Positions 29,283 to 37,067 of a stretch of DNA of 64,000 nt are shown one piece after another. This stretch comes from Salinimicrobium marinum (lineage in GTDB: Bacteria; Bacteroidota; Bacteroidia; Flavobacteriales; Flavobacteriaceae). Under the pieces are notes generated by a model that worked only from the letters and a program-made list of their open reading frames with translations, was not told where the DNA came from and ran no database searches. The translations under genes were made by a program, and so were the position numbers. The stretch is from positions 66,477-130,476 of the forward strand of contig NZ_BMXB01000004.1 in NCBI RefSeq assembly GCF_014651535.1, given 5' to 3'. How positions within the stretch are numbered: position 1 is the stretch's first letter; the number at the start of each line of letters is the position of its first letter.

Positions 29283-29994
29283 TTTTAATTCTGAAGGAGT
29301 GACTCCCACTGTCAAAATAAATCAAATCTGAAGGAAACATGCTGTCAAATGCATTTTCAGAAATCAATTCCTGAGGACTTCCCTTGACGATCTTATTTTC
29401 CTGCATCAGGATAATTTTATCACATAGCTGGATGGCAAGGTTCACTTCGTGTGTGGCAAAAAGGATTGCTTTATTGGTTTTCTGACTCAAATTCTTCAGA
29501 AGCTTTAATACCTGCGCCTTGTGATACATGTCCAGGTGGGAAGTAGGTTCGTCGAGGATCACCACTGGTGTGTCTTGTGCCAGGGCACGTGCAATTAAAA
29601 CTTTTTGTAATTGTCCGTCACTTAGCTCATAACACCGCTTATGCTGAATTTCTTCTATATTTACCAGCTTTAACGCATTCTTTATTTGTTGTTTGTCCTG
29701 TGCATTTACTGAGCCAATCCAGTTTGTGTATGGTTGCCTTCCCAGGGCAACCAGTTCGGCTACCCGAAGATTTTTAGAAATCGGTTGATTCGTGAGGACG
29801 AGGCTTATCAAAGAAGCTAATTTTGGAGCAGGTAAAGTTTCCCGGTCTTTCTGTTCAATGAAAATCTTTCCTTTTAAAGCAGGTTGTATACCGCTAATTG
29901 TTCTGAGAAAAGTAGATTTTCCAACGCCATTCACCCCTACAATTCCTACCAGCTCTCCCTTCACTAGCTCCATATTGATGCCAGATGCAATCAC
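29275..29994 (-). CDS. btuD: Cobalamin/iron-siderophore ABC transporter ATPase (BtuD/FecE-like)
   Basis: ATP-binding subunit of a FecCDE/BtuCD-type importer. Walker A is GVNGVGKST, the signature is ELSDGQLQKVLIARALAQ, Walker B is VVILDEPTSHLD and the H-loop is FATHEVN. The only canonical in-frame start is GTG at 29994, which gives 239 residues but loses the first beta-strand of the fold. In-frame codons upstream, to about 30075, encode the expected strand (ILRTEDLSIGYRQKQ) yet contain no ATG, GTG or TTG. The true start may be ATT at 30075, or the protein may arise by -1 frameshift from the permease gene. It is last in the leftward btuF-btuC-btuD operon. Confidence 0.85.
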   Translation of the reverse strand: MIASGINMELVKGELVGIVGVNGVGKSTFLRTISGIQPALKGKIFIEQKDRETLPAPKLASLISLVLTNQPISKNLRVAELVALGRQPYTNWIGSVNAQDKQQIKNALKLVNIEEIQHKRCYELSDGQLQKVLIARALAQDTPVVILDEPTSHLDMYHKAQVLKLLKNLSQKTNKAILFATHEVNLAIQLCDKIILMQENKIVKGSPQELISENAFDSMFPSDLIYFDSGSHSFRIKTT

Positions 29995-30083
29995 TGTGTT
30001 GTTTTGCTTCTGCCGGTAACCTATACTTAGATCTTCGGTTCTTAGAATACTATGTGAATCGGTTTTTCTGATAATATTATTCT

Positions 30084-31115
30084 TTAAAAAATAAACTTTC
30101 GTTTTCGTACCAGAAGCCAGATCACCACCGGTGCACCAACTAAAGAGGTGATCGCATTGATTGGCAGCGTGTAATTTGTTCCCGGTAATTGTGCGACAAT
30201 ATCACAAAACAGCATAAGGATGGCCCCTCCTAAAATTACGGCGGGAAGCAATATTCTGTGATCATTGGTCGGGATTATTTGCCGAATGAGATGAGGTACA
30301 GCAAGGCCTACAAAAGCAATTGGACCTGCAAATGCGGTGATACTTCCGGCTAAAAAGCTGGTAGCGATAATTAAAACTGCCCGGTTCCGGTTGATGCTTA
30401 TTCCAAGACTTTTTGCATACTGCTCTCCCAGTAAAAGGGAATTCAGGTTTTTGATTCGGGTAATTGCAAGAATAATCCCCAGGGCCCAGAAAAATGATAG
30501 AACCCCTACTTCCTGCCAGTTAAGATTACCCACACTTCCGAAGGACCAGAAAACATATTGCTGTAATTGATCTGCCGGACTGAAATAGGATAAAACACTC
30601 ACCACAGCAGAGGTAAGGCTGGCAAACATGAGTCCGATGATGAGAATAGCCATCGTGTCTTTAAGCCTTATAGAAGCTGCCATAACAGCTAACAGCACCA
30701 GCAAACTCCCCAGGCTGGAGGCAATGACCATTCCCCAACCCGATAACAGCAGACTTAAAGCAATTCCTCCAAACATGGAGGCACCCATTAAAACCAGGGC
30801 AACCCCCAGACTTGCTCCGCTGCTAAGTCCAAGTACGTACGGTCCGGCCAGCGGATTCCGGAACATGGTCTGCATGAGCATGCCGCTTACCGCAAGACCC
30901 GAGCCTGCCAATATGGAGGTGAGCGCTTTCGGGATCCTGTATTCCAGAATGATGTATCGCCAGCTCTCCTTGCTGACTTCCCCATTAAAAATTACTGCAA
31001 AAACCTCACTGAAAGGAATGTCTACAGAACCCAGGCTAATATTTAAAAAAGCGGTGACCAGCACTAAAAATAGCAGGAGGGCAAAACTTAATTTATATTT
31101 TCCGGGGGTATGCAA
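30084..31115 (-). CDS. btuC: FecCD/BtuC-family ABC transporter permease
   Basis: 343-residue inner-membrane permease with about nine to ten helices. Family motifs are YRIPKALTSILAGSGLAVSGMLMQTMFRNPLAGPYVLG, a hallmark of BtuC/FhuB/FecD proteins, and AFAGPIAFVGLAVPHLIRQ, the ATPase-coupling loop. The start is TTG, placed directly after the TAG stop of the binding-protein gene. The gene ends TTT ATT TTT TAA; this T6 run is where a -1 slip would enter the ATPase frame. Vitamin B12 is the likely substrate from the riboswitch and receptor next door, while the sequence alone would also fit ferric siderophores. Confidence 0.92.
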   Translation of the reverse strand: MHTPGKYKLSFALLLFLVLVTAFLNISLGSVDIPFSEVFAVIFNGEVSKESWRYIILEYRIPKALTSILAGSGLAVSGMLMQTMFRNPLAGPYVLGLSSGASLGVALVLMGASMFGGIALSLLLSGWGMVIASSLGSLLVLLAVMAASIRLKDTMAILIIGLMFASLTSAVVSVLSYFSPADQLQQYVFWSFGSVGNLNWQEVGVLSFFWALGIILAITRIKNLNSLLLGEQYAKSLGISINRNRAVLIIATSFLAGSITAFAGPIAFVGLAVPHLIRQIIPTNDHRILLPAVILGGAILMLFCDIVAQLPGTNYTLPINAITSLVGAPVVIWLLVRKRKFIF

Positions 31116-32252
31116 CTATTGTAATGGTTTATAAAAAGTGGTTTCGTAATTGGGCAAAAGTTCTGGGTGAAAAATGGAGATAAGATCTTTTAAAACAAGA
31201 TCTGGTCGAATTGGAGCCAATTCGTAAAAAATAACGCCGCCGGTTGTACCTGTTGCACTGGCAAAGGTGTAAATATTCTTTTTTTGAAAGGCATCAAATT
31301 CGCGGTAATGTTGAGAGGTGTTTTCCATTTCTTCATAAGTTAGAAATTGCGCCGGTCCTGCCCAGAAATCGGCGTCTTTGGCTTTCTCCAGGACATTTTC
31401 AAAGGAGAGGGAGATGCTTCCGCTCCCCCGGGAGTCACTGTAAAGATAATTGGCGTTGGCATCTTCCATAAACTGGGCCTGCCAGCTGTCTCCGGCTGGT
31501 AAGTACCATTGATCCTGATACATTGCACCAGATATTACCGTAGGTTGTGAAGAAGAATTTTCTGCAAGTTTTTTTGCATCCTCATAGGCAGCACTTACCT
31601 CCTTGAAAAATTCTGCTGCTTCTTCAGATTTGTTGTAGAAGGCTCCAAAAAACTTGATCCATTCTGCTTTTCCAAGTGGAGAACTTTCTGTCCAGTCCCC
31701 ATTGAAAACCACTGGAATTCCGCTTTTCTGGATAGTATTGAAGGTTTTGTTACTTCCATCAAGAGAGAAGCCAATCACTACATCGGGCTGCAAGTCCAGG
31801 AGTATTTCGGTATTTATCGCTTCATTTTTTCCAAGTTCTGTGACGCTTCCGTTATTGATCAACTTTCTTGTTTCTTCAGAAGAAATATAGTCCAGGCCGG
31901 GAAAACCAACAAGGGTTTGCTCTTCCTCCAGTACTTCCAGTGAAGGAATGTGAGTAGTGGAGGTTACCACCACTTTTTCTACCGGAACAGTGATTTTTTG
32001 ATCGTACTTTATATTTTTTGGAATTTCAGCATCTTTTTCGGCAAGTAAATATCTGTAGGAAACATCTGCTTCCGGCCATGGATTTTCTACAGTAAGGATC
32101 TTGTAATTTCCAAAATCTGTCAGCGTAAAACCTTTGGCATAATCCACTGGAATTGTGTTGCCTTCAGTAGATTCGGCAGCTTCATCTTTATTTGGCTCAG
32201 ATTTACATCCGAAGATCAAAAACGAAATAAGCAAGAATGATATTTTTTTCAC
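31116..32252 (-). CDS. btuF: Cobalamin/siderophore ABC substrate-binding lipoprotein (BtuF-like)
   Basis: 378-residue periplasmic binding protein of the BtuF/FecB class. The signal peptide KKISFLLISFLIFGC ends in a lipobox. Typical motifs are VVVTSTTHIPSLEVLE, LVGFPGLDYISSEE, LLDLQPDVVIGF and IPVVFNGDWTESSPLGKAEWIKFF. The start is GTG (32252). A good TTTG-N22-TACTTTTG promoter lies 21 bp upstream. It is first in the leftward btuF-btuC-btuD operon and divergent from the TonB receptor. It would pass substrate from the receptor to the permease. Confidence 0.9.
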   Translation of the reverse strand: MKKISFLLISFLIFGCKSEPNKDEAAESTEGNTIPVDYAKGFTLTDFGNYKILTVENPWPEADVSYRYLLAEKDAEIPKNIKYDQKITVPVEKVVVTSTTHIPSLEVLEEEQTLVGFPGLDYISSEETRKLINNGSVTELGKNEAINTEILLDLQPDVVIGFSLDGSNKTFNTIQKSGIPVVFNGDWTESSPLGKAEWIKFFGAFYNKSEEAAEFFKEVSAAYEDAKKLAENSSSQPTVISGAMYQDQWYLPAGDSWQAQFMEDANANYLYSDSRGSGSISLSFENVLEKAKDADFWAGPAQFLTYEEMENTSQHYREFDAFQKKNIYTFASATGTTGGVIFYELAPIRPDLVLKDLISIFHPELLPNYETTFYKPLQ

Positions 32253-32272
32253 CGGTAGTAGTTTTCAGAATT

Positions 32273-32306
32273 CAAAAGTAAGATTTTTAATTTTTCAGCT
32301 GCCAAA
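32273..32306 (-). promoter_or_regulatory. Promoter of the btuF-btuC-btuD operon
   Basis: Read leftward: TTTG (32306-32303), 22 bp, then TACTTTTG (32280-32273), an exact -7 match with spacing at the upper end of the usual range. It lies in the divergent gap, outside the riboswitch, so this operon would not be controlled by that riboswitch. Confidence 0.55.
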
Positions 32307-32320
32307 TAAGACAAAATGTT

Positions 32321-32328
32321 TACTTTCG
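32321..32328 (+). promoter_or_regulatory. Probable -7 element for the riboswitch-btuB transcript
   Basis: TACTTTCG matches TAnnTTTG at all but one position and lies directly ahead of the riboswitch's first paired strand. The -33 region is not clear. Confidence 0.4.
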
Positions 32329-32680
32329 TGCAAACTTTGGTTCAATAACGACTCTGAAAAGTTCAGAGATCTACGTTGATTAAAAGGGAATCAGGGGAAA
32401 ACAAGTTTAGAGGTTGGAAGTACGAGGTACGAAGTTAAAAGTACAACGTAAACATAACTTTTTAAAGAGTTTTCCATTGAAGTAAAGAATGAAAAAATGA
32501 ATTAGACAGACTTCTAATTTCACGTTTTTCACCTCTAACTTCAAAAAAGCCTGAGCTGTTCCCGCAACTGTAAGCTAAGTCCCGTAAGGGATGCTTGTTG
32601 TTAAAACTTCAAATACCACTGTTCCGGAAAGGGATGGGAAGGTGAACAACAAGACGCAAGCCAGGAGACCTGCCAAACAA
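32329..32680 (+). promoter_or_regulatory. Cobalamin (adenosylcobalamin) riboswitch with an unusually long insertion
   Basis: Core landmarks are present in order: TAAAAGGGAATCAGG (32381-32395), CCTGAGCTGTTCCCGCAACTG (32550-32570), and the B12 box AAGCCAGGAGACCTGCC (32658-32674). TTTGG near 32336-32340 can pair with CCAAA (32673-32677) to close P1. Between TCAGG and its partner CCTGA, normally separated by a few bases, lie about 150 nt of repeat-like sequence, ending TTCACCTCTAACTTCAAAAAA. A second extra hairpin CTCTGAA-AAG-TTCAGAG sits at 32352-32368. It lies 41-47 bp ahead of the TonB receptor gene and should repress it when B12 is plentiful. Confidence 0.92.
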
Positions 32681-32720
32681 AACTTTAAATCGAGACTTTC
32701 GGGATAAGAGTCAGAGGCAG

Positions 32721-34559
32721 ATGAAAAAACTACGTCACTACACACTGTTGTTACTTTTGTTACAGGTACTTTCCGTATCCGGACAAAAAGATTCTATTAA
32801 TGTTCTCGAAGAGGTGTTAATAGATGCGAAACTGAATGTTTTCTCAACCGGACAAACGGTCCTGAGTATTCCCGATTCGATTACGAAACGGAGCAGACCG
32901 TTGCTCGCTTCTATCTTGAAATATAACACGCCCGTTTATTTCAAAGAGAACGGACTCGGGATGGTTTCTTCCCCCTCTTTTCGTGGTACGAGTGCTTCAC
33001 AAACTGCGGTGTTATGGAACGGGATAAATATCAACTCACAATTTAACGGACAAACAGATTTTAATGCCATAAATGCCGGTGGTTATGATGAGATCGCGGT
33101 TCGCGGCGGCGGCGGAAGTGTGGTGTATGGTACCGGCGCAATTGGGGGAACGGTGCATCTCAATACTCATTTATCTTTTCGGAAAAAACTGGAAAACGAT
33201 GTGTTTGTTCAGTACGGTAGCTTTAATACGCTTGATGCAAGATATCAACTGGAAGCCGCAACCGGGGATTGGAGCATCACGGTTTCAGGAGCACGTAATA
33301 GTTCAGATAATGATTATGAATATGCGGACAATAAGGGAGAAAATATTAACGGAGATTTTTACAGTAACAGTTTTAATTTGGGGCTTGCCTACCGGGTAAA
33401 TAATCGGAATACGATTAGGTTCTACAGCGAACTTTTCGATGGAGAAAGGCATTTTTCTTTAATCCGGCCTTCGGACACTAAAACTAAATATCAGAATTTA
33501 AATAACAGGAATTTGCTGGAATGGGAGAGTGAATTATCCCGGTTCACTTCTACTGTGAAGCTTGCTTTTCTTGATGAAAACTACAAATACTTCGGAAATA
33601 TAGCTTTTGAAAATCACACTTTTGGAGAAGCAGATACCTTTATTGCCAAGTATGATCTTAAGTTTGAAGCTTCAGAATATATTCAGCTCAATACAGTTCT
33701 CACCAACACCTACAATAGCGGCAAAGGGAGCAGTGTTGGACAAGCAAACCGGAATATTTTTTCGGCAGCATTTTTAATGAAGCACTGGCTGAATGAGAAA
33801 TTAAGCTATGAAGCCGGTGTTCGTACAGAAATTACAGATAATTACGAGAGTCCGGTGTTGTTTTCTGTAGGTACAAATTACCGGTTTTTCGATTGGTATA
33901 GTTTGAAATTAAATGCTTCACGAAATTTCAGGATTCCCACCTTTAATGATCTTTACTGGTCCTCTTCGGGAAATACCGATTTGGCTGCCGAGGCTTCCCT
34001 GCAGGGAGAAATCGGGAACCGCTTTACCTGGCAAGATATTGAATTGAACCTTACAGCTTATTATATAGATATTGAAGATATGATTCGCTGGATTCCCGAA
34101 AGCGGAGGCTTGTGGCGGCCTGAAAATGTAGATGAGGTGAATACGTACGGGTTGGAAGCTCTCCTTGGCTGGAAGAAACAACTGGAAAATTATGGCTTCA
34201 TAAACTTTAGAAGTACTTATGCCTATACTATTTCAAAAAACAAGCAGACGAAAAACTATTTAACCTTTGTTCCCAAACATAAAGCCACTGCCGCAATTGA
34301 TTATTCTTATAACCGTTGGGCGATAGATTACCAATTCCTTTTTAACGGTGAAGTCTATACCCGTTCCAATAATGACACCAGGTATAACCTTAACAGCTAT
34401 TCGGTTTCCAATCTGGGAATTTCTTATGAGTTAGGGAAGGAGCATAATTACAGAGTAGGAGGACGTGTTCTGAATCTTTTTGATATAGCTTATGAAAGTG
34501 TAGAAAACCGGTGGATGCCGGGCATTAATTTTAATATTTACCTAAACTTTAATTTTTAA
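32721..34559 (+). CDS. btuB: TonB-dependent cobalamin receptor (BtuB-like)
   Basis: 612-residue outer-membrane receptor. The signal peptide is MKKLRHYTLLLLLLQVLSVSG. A plug domain follows with FRGTSASQTAVLWNGININSQFNGQTDFN and EIAVRGGGGSVVYGTGAIGGTVHLN, the usual TonB-plug motifs. The rest is a beta-barrel of about 22 strands ending in Phe (NFNIYLNFNF). The TonB box region is probably the SINVLEEVLIDAK stretch. No CarboxypepD N-terminal extension is present, as in BtuB. The cobalamin riboswitch immediately upstream gives the substrate. The BtuG-like gene follows after 4 bp. Confidence 0.93.
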   Translation: MKKLRHYTLLLLLLQVLSVSGQKDSINVLEEVLIDAKLNVFSTGQTVLSIPDSITKRSRPLLASILKYNTPVYFKENGLGMVSSPSFRGTSASQTAVLWNGININSQFNGQTDFNAINAGGYDEIAVRGGGGSVVYGTGAIGGTVHLNTHLSFRKKLENDVFVQYGSFNTLDARYQLEAATGDWSITVSGARNSSDNDYEYADNKGENINGDFYSNSFNLGLAYRVNNRNTIRFYSELFDGERHFSLIRPSDTKTKYQNLNNRNLLEWESELSRFTSTVKLAFLDENYKYFGNIAFENHTFGEADTFIAKYDLKFEASEYIQLNTVLTNTYNSGKGSSVGQANRNIFSAAFLMKHWLNEKLSYEAGVRTEITDNYESPVLFSVGTNYRFFDWYSLKLNASRNFRIPTFNDLYWSSSGNTDLAAEASLQGEIGNRFTWQDIELNLTAYYIDIEDMIRWIPESGGLWRPENVDEVNTYGLEALLGWKKQLENYGFINFRSTYAYTISKNKQTKNYLTFVPKHKATAAIDYSYNRWAIDYQFLFNGEVYTRSNNDTRYNLNSYSVSNLGISYELGKEHNYRVGGRVLNLFDIAYESVENRWMPGINFNIYLNFNF

Positions 34560-34563
34560 AACG

Positions 34564-35604
34564 ATGAAAATTAGCAAACTATTTTTATTCGGAGTACTTG
34601 GAGCATTTTTGCTTAACTCCTGTAGCAGCGATGATGATACCAATATTCCGGAGCCAACTCCCGAAAGCGATTATTCCAATGGGATTTTCGTGGTGAATGA
34701 AGGTAGCTTTAGCGGGAGTGGAACCATTACTTATATTAGTAATGATCTTCAAATGGTAGAAAATGATATTTATTCAAAGGTTAATGACGGAGATGACCTC
34801 GGCGCCTTTGCTCAATCCATTTTTTTTCATGATGATCTTGCTTTTGTAATTTCAAATGGCTCCAATCTTATCACTGTTGTTGATAGAAATACTTTTGAAC
34901 TGGTAGGAAAAGTGGATAGCGGCTTACAGGTACCTTATTATGGGGCCGTGGTAGACGGAAAAGTTTATGTTACCAATCTTGCAGATTTTATGGATAACAA
35001 AGATGATTATATTGCTGTGATCGATGTTGAAAGCCTGGAAGTTGAGGAGACGATACTCATTAATGATTTTGGGGACAACTTAATTGAAGAAGATGGGTTG
35101 CTTTACATTCCATCGTACTCCAGCGGAACATTAAACGTATTCAATCCATCTTCCGCAAATGTGGAAAAGGTTATCCCGGTAGGAGCAGGGTTTAATTCAT
35201 TGGAAATTGATGATAATACTCTTTACGCTTTAACTTCAGAAAAATTATTGGAATTAGATCTTTCCACATCTGAAATTATTTCTGAAATTGAATTTCCAGA
35301 AGAACTTTCCGGAGCCCGAAACCTGCGTATCGAAGATGAACAGTATTATTATACTATAGGGAATGCAGTTTATGTAACAGACATCACTGCAGCTGAACCT
35401 ACAGAAACGGCTTTACTGGAATATCAAAGTAATTCGCAGTATGGAAAAACCTATGGATTTGCTGTAAAAGATGACAGGATCTATATTGGGGATGGAGGGG
35501 ATTTCGAATCCAATAGTTTTGTGGAAATATATACTGTAGAAGGAGAACTTCTTGAGAAAATTAATGTGGGGATAGCTCCAAATGGTTTTTACTTTAATGA
35601 TTAA
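34564..35604 (+). CDS. BtuG-like surface beta-propeller lipoprotein (YncE/DUF5074 type)
   Basis: 346-residue lipoprotein (signal KISKLFLFGVLGAFLLNSC, then an acidic SSDDDTN spacer typical of surface-exported lipoproteins in Bacteroidota). The body is a YncE-like beta-propeller with repeated blades such as GIFVVNEGSFSGSGTITYIS, DDLAFVISNGSNLITVVDRNTF and DDNTLYALTSEKLLELDLS. In gut Bacteroides the equivalent protein BtuG binds B12 with very high affinity and docks on BtuB. Placement 4 bp after the receptor and behind the B12 riboswitch supports the same job. Direct assignment is by context and fold, not by close sequence identity. Confidence 0.8.
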   Translation: MKISKLFLFGVLGAFLLNSCSSDDDTNIPEPTPESDYSNGIFVVNEGSFSGSGTITYISNDLQMVENDIYSKVNDGDDLGAFAQSIFFHDDLAFVISNGSNLITVVDRNTFELVGKVDSGLQVPYYGAVVDGKVYVTNLADFMDNKDDYIAVIDVESLEVEETILINDFGDNLIEEDGLLYIPSYSSGTLNVFNPSSANVEKVIPVGAGFNSLEIDDNTLYALTSEKLLELDLSTSEIISEIEFPEELSGARNLRIEDEQYYYTIGNAVYVTDITAAEPTETALLEYQSNSQYGKTYGFAVKDDRIYIGDGGDFESNSFVEIYTVEGELLEKINVGIAPNGFYFND

Positions 35605-35614
35605 AACTCCTATG

Positions 35615-36460
35615 TTAAAAAACAAAAAATCCCGCGAATGTGGACTGAACCCCAAAAGTTGGAGGGTTAAACAAATATTTAATTATTGATAATGGGCCCG
35701 ATATTTTATCGGGCTCATTCCATTTAATGCCAAAGATATTCTTTCTTTGTTGTAATATTTGATGTATTCCTCGATATCTTTTCTTTAATTCCTTAACGTT
35801 TCCATACTTTTTCAGGTAGTACAATTCGGATTTTAATGTTCCAAAGAAGTTCTCTACCACCGCATTATCTAAGCAGTTTCCTTTTCTGGACATGCTTTGG
35901 TTAATGTTTTTCTTTTCCAGTATCTTTTGATATTGTGGCATTTGATATTGCCATCCCTGGTCGGAGTGTAGCATAAGACCTGTTAGATCCGGTAACTTTT
36001 TAAAAGCTTTGTTCAGCATGGTAAGTACCTGTTTGAAGTTAGGGGATTCTGAAAGTTCATAGCTGATGATCTCCCGGTTATAAAGGTCCATGATAGGAGA
36101 TAGGTACAACTTTCCTCCAGCCACTTTAAATTCCGTAATATCTGTCACCCATTTTTCATACATCCTGGAAGCCTTAAATTGCCTGCCCAGCATATTAGGG
36201 GCTATCCTCCCGTGTTCTCCCTTGTAGGACCTATATTTTTTAATCCTTATCCGCGACTTTAAACCTAGTTCTCCCATTAGCCTGAGGACAGTTTTGTGAT
36301 TGATAATAACTCCAGATTGTTTTAACTCCAGAGTAATCCTGCGATATCCATATCTGCCTTGATGCTTGTGGTAGATTCTGCGGATATCACGTTTGATTTG
36401 CTGGTATTTGTCCTTTTTCTTTAGGACACTTTGATGGTAATAAAAACTACTTCTGGCCAT
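35615..36460 (-). CDS. IS3 family transposase OrfB (DDE integrase core)
   Basis: 281-residue catalytic part of the transposase from its first ATG; the open frame continues upstream (ELRPKHKLSLLLQHAP) to the orfA overlap. The DDE residues are visible: Asp in KWVTDITEF, Asp in LMLHSDQGWQYQ and Glu in NAVVENFFGTLKSE. The HTH_21-like N-terminal segment is DKYQQIKRDIRRIYHKHQGRYGYRRI. The last residues (after NPPTFGV) are encoded past the element's end in host DNA. The stop codon at 35615-35617 therefore belongs to the flanking terminator arm, not the insertion sequence. Confidence 0.92.
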   Translation of the reverse strand: MARSSFYYHQSVLKKKDKYQQIKRDIRRIYHKHQGRYGYRRITLELKQSGVIINHKTVLRLMGELGLKSRIRIKKYRSYKGEHGRIAPNMLGRQFKASRMYEKWVTDITEFKVAGGKLYLSPIMDLYNREIISYELSESPNFKQVLTMLNKAFKKLPDLTGLMLHSDQGWQYQMPQYQKILEKKNINQSMSRKGNCLDNAVVENFFGTLKSELYYLKKYGNVKELKKRYRGIHQILQQRKNIFGIKWNEPDKISGPLSIIKYLFNPPTFGVQSTFAGFFVF

Positions 36461-37067
36461 TGGGGCATGCTGTAACAGTAAAGACAGCTTATGCTTAGGC
36501 CTTAACTCCTCAATGGCTACTGCTTTTTCTTTTTGTCTTGAGCTAAGGCGTGCAACTTTTTTAGCAGTGCTAATTCTGCTTTTAAAGATTCATTCTCTTG
36601 TAGAAGTTCTTCCTCCCTTGAGAGTGGTTTGCCGGTTGATTCTTTGGACTTGGTTTTCATAGATCGGGGTCGCCCTCTCCTATCTTTTTCGAATCCGGTA
36701 CCCCCTTCATTAATATAGGTCAAGTACCATGTACGAACAGTAGAGGGAGTGGGAATATTATATTTTAAACTTGCTGCCTTAAAAGATAATCCCTTTTCTT
36801 CAATACTGCGAACAACCTGGAGCTTAAATTCTTTAGAATAAGTCGTATTGGATGTTCTAGGGGTTAATCCGGCAGCACCATACTTCTGGTAAAATGAAAC
36901 CCACCTTTGCAAGCAAGCCCGATCAACTCCCAACTGATTACTTACCATATTAACTCCTTGATGTTCCTCCAGTACTGCCTTAACAGCTTTAATTTTAATT
37001 GACTTTCCGTATTTAATTTTTCTACTCATAAAAATGCCCCCAAATAGTGTCTAACTTTTTGGGGGCA
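35646..37067 (-). mobile_element. IS3 family (IS150-like) insertion sequence, about 1422 bp
   Basis: The ends are TGAACCCCAAAAGTTGGA (35646-35663) and, at the other side, TGCCCCCAAAAAGTTAGA read inward from 37067. They match at 14 of 18 positions and have the TG...CA termini of the IS3 family. Inside are orfA and orfB on the minus strand with a -1 frameshift region between them. No target-site duplication is visible (GAC at left, CTT at right), so it is either old or has been altered since insertion. Both reading frames look intact. Confidence 0.85.
36517..37029 (-). CDS. IS3 family transposase OrfA (helix-turn-helix)
   Basis: 170-residue DNA-binding part of the transposase. It has two helix-turn-helix segments: IKAVKAVLEEHQGVNMVSNQLGVDRACLQRWVSFY and KLQVVRSIEEKGLSFKAASLKYNIPTPSTVRTW. 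A coiled-coil/leucine-rich tail (EELLQENESLKAELALLKKLHAL) mediates OrfA-OrfAB pairing. It ends DKKKKQ-stop; the run GACAAAAAGAAAAAGCAGTAG at 36518-36538 lets a -1 shift enter the orfB frame (AVAIEELRPKH), as in IS150. It starts about 38 bp inside the element end. Confidence 0.92.
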   Translation of the reverse strand: MSRKIKYGKSIKIKAVKAVLEEHQGVNMVSNQLGVDRACLQRWVSFYQKYGAAGLTPRTSNTTYSKEFKLQVVRSIEEKGLSFKAASLKYNIPTPSTVRTWYLTYINEGGTGFEKDRRGRPRSMKTKSKESTGKPLSREEELLQENESLKAELALLKKLHALAQDKKKKQ

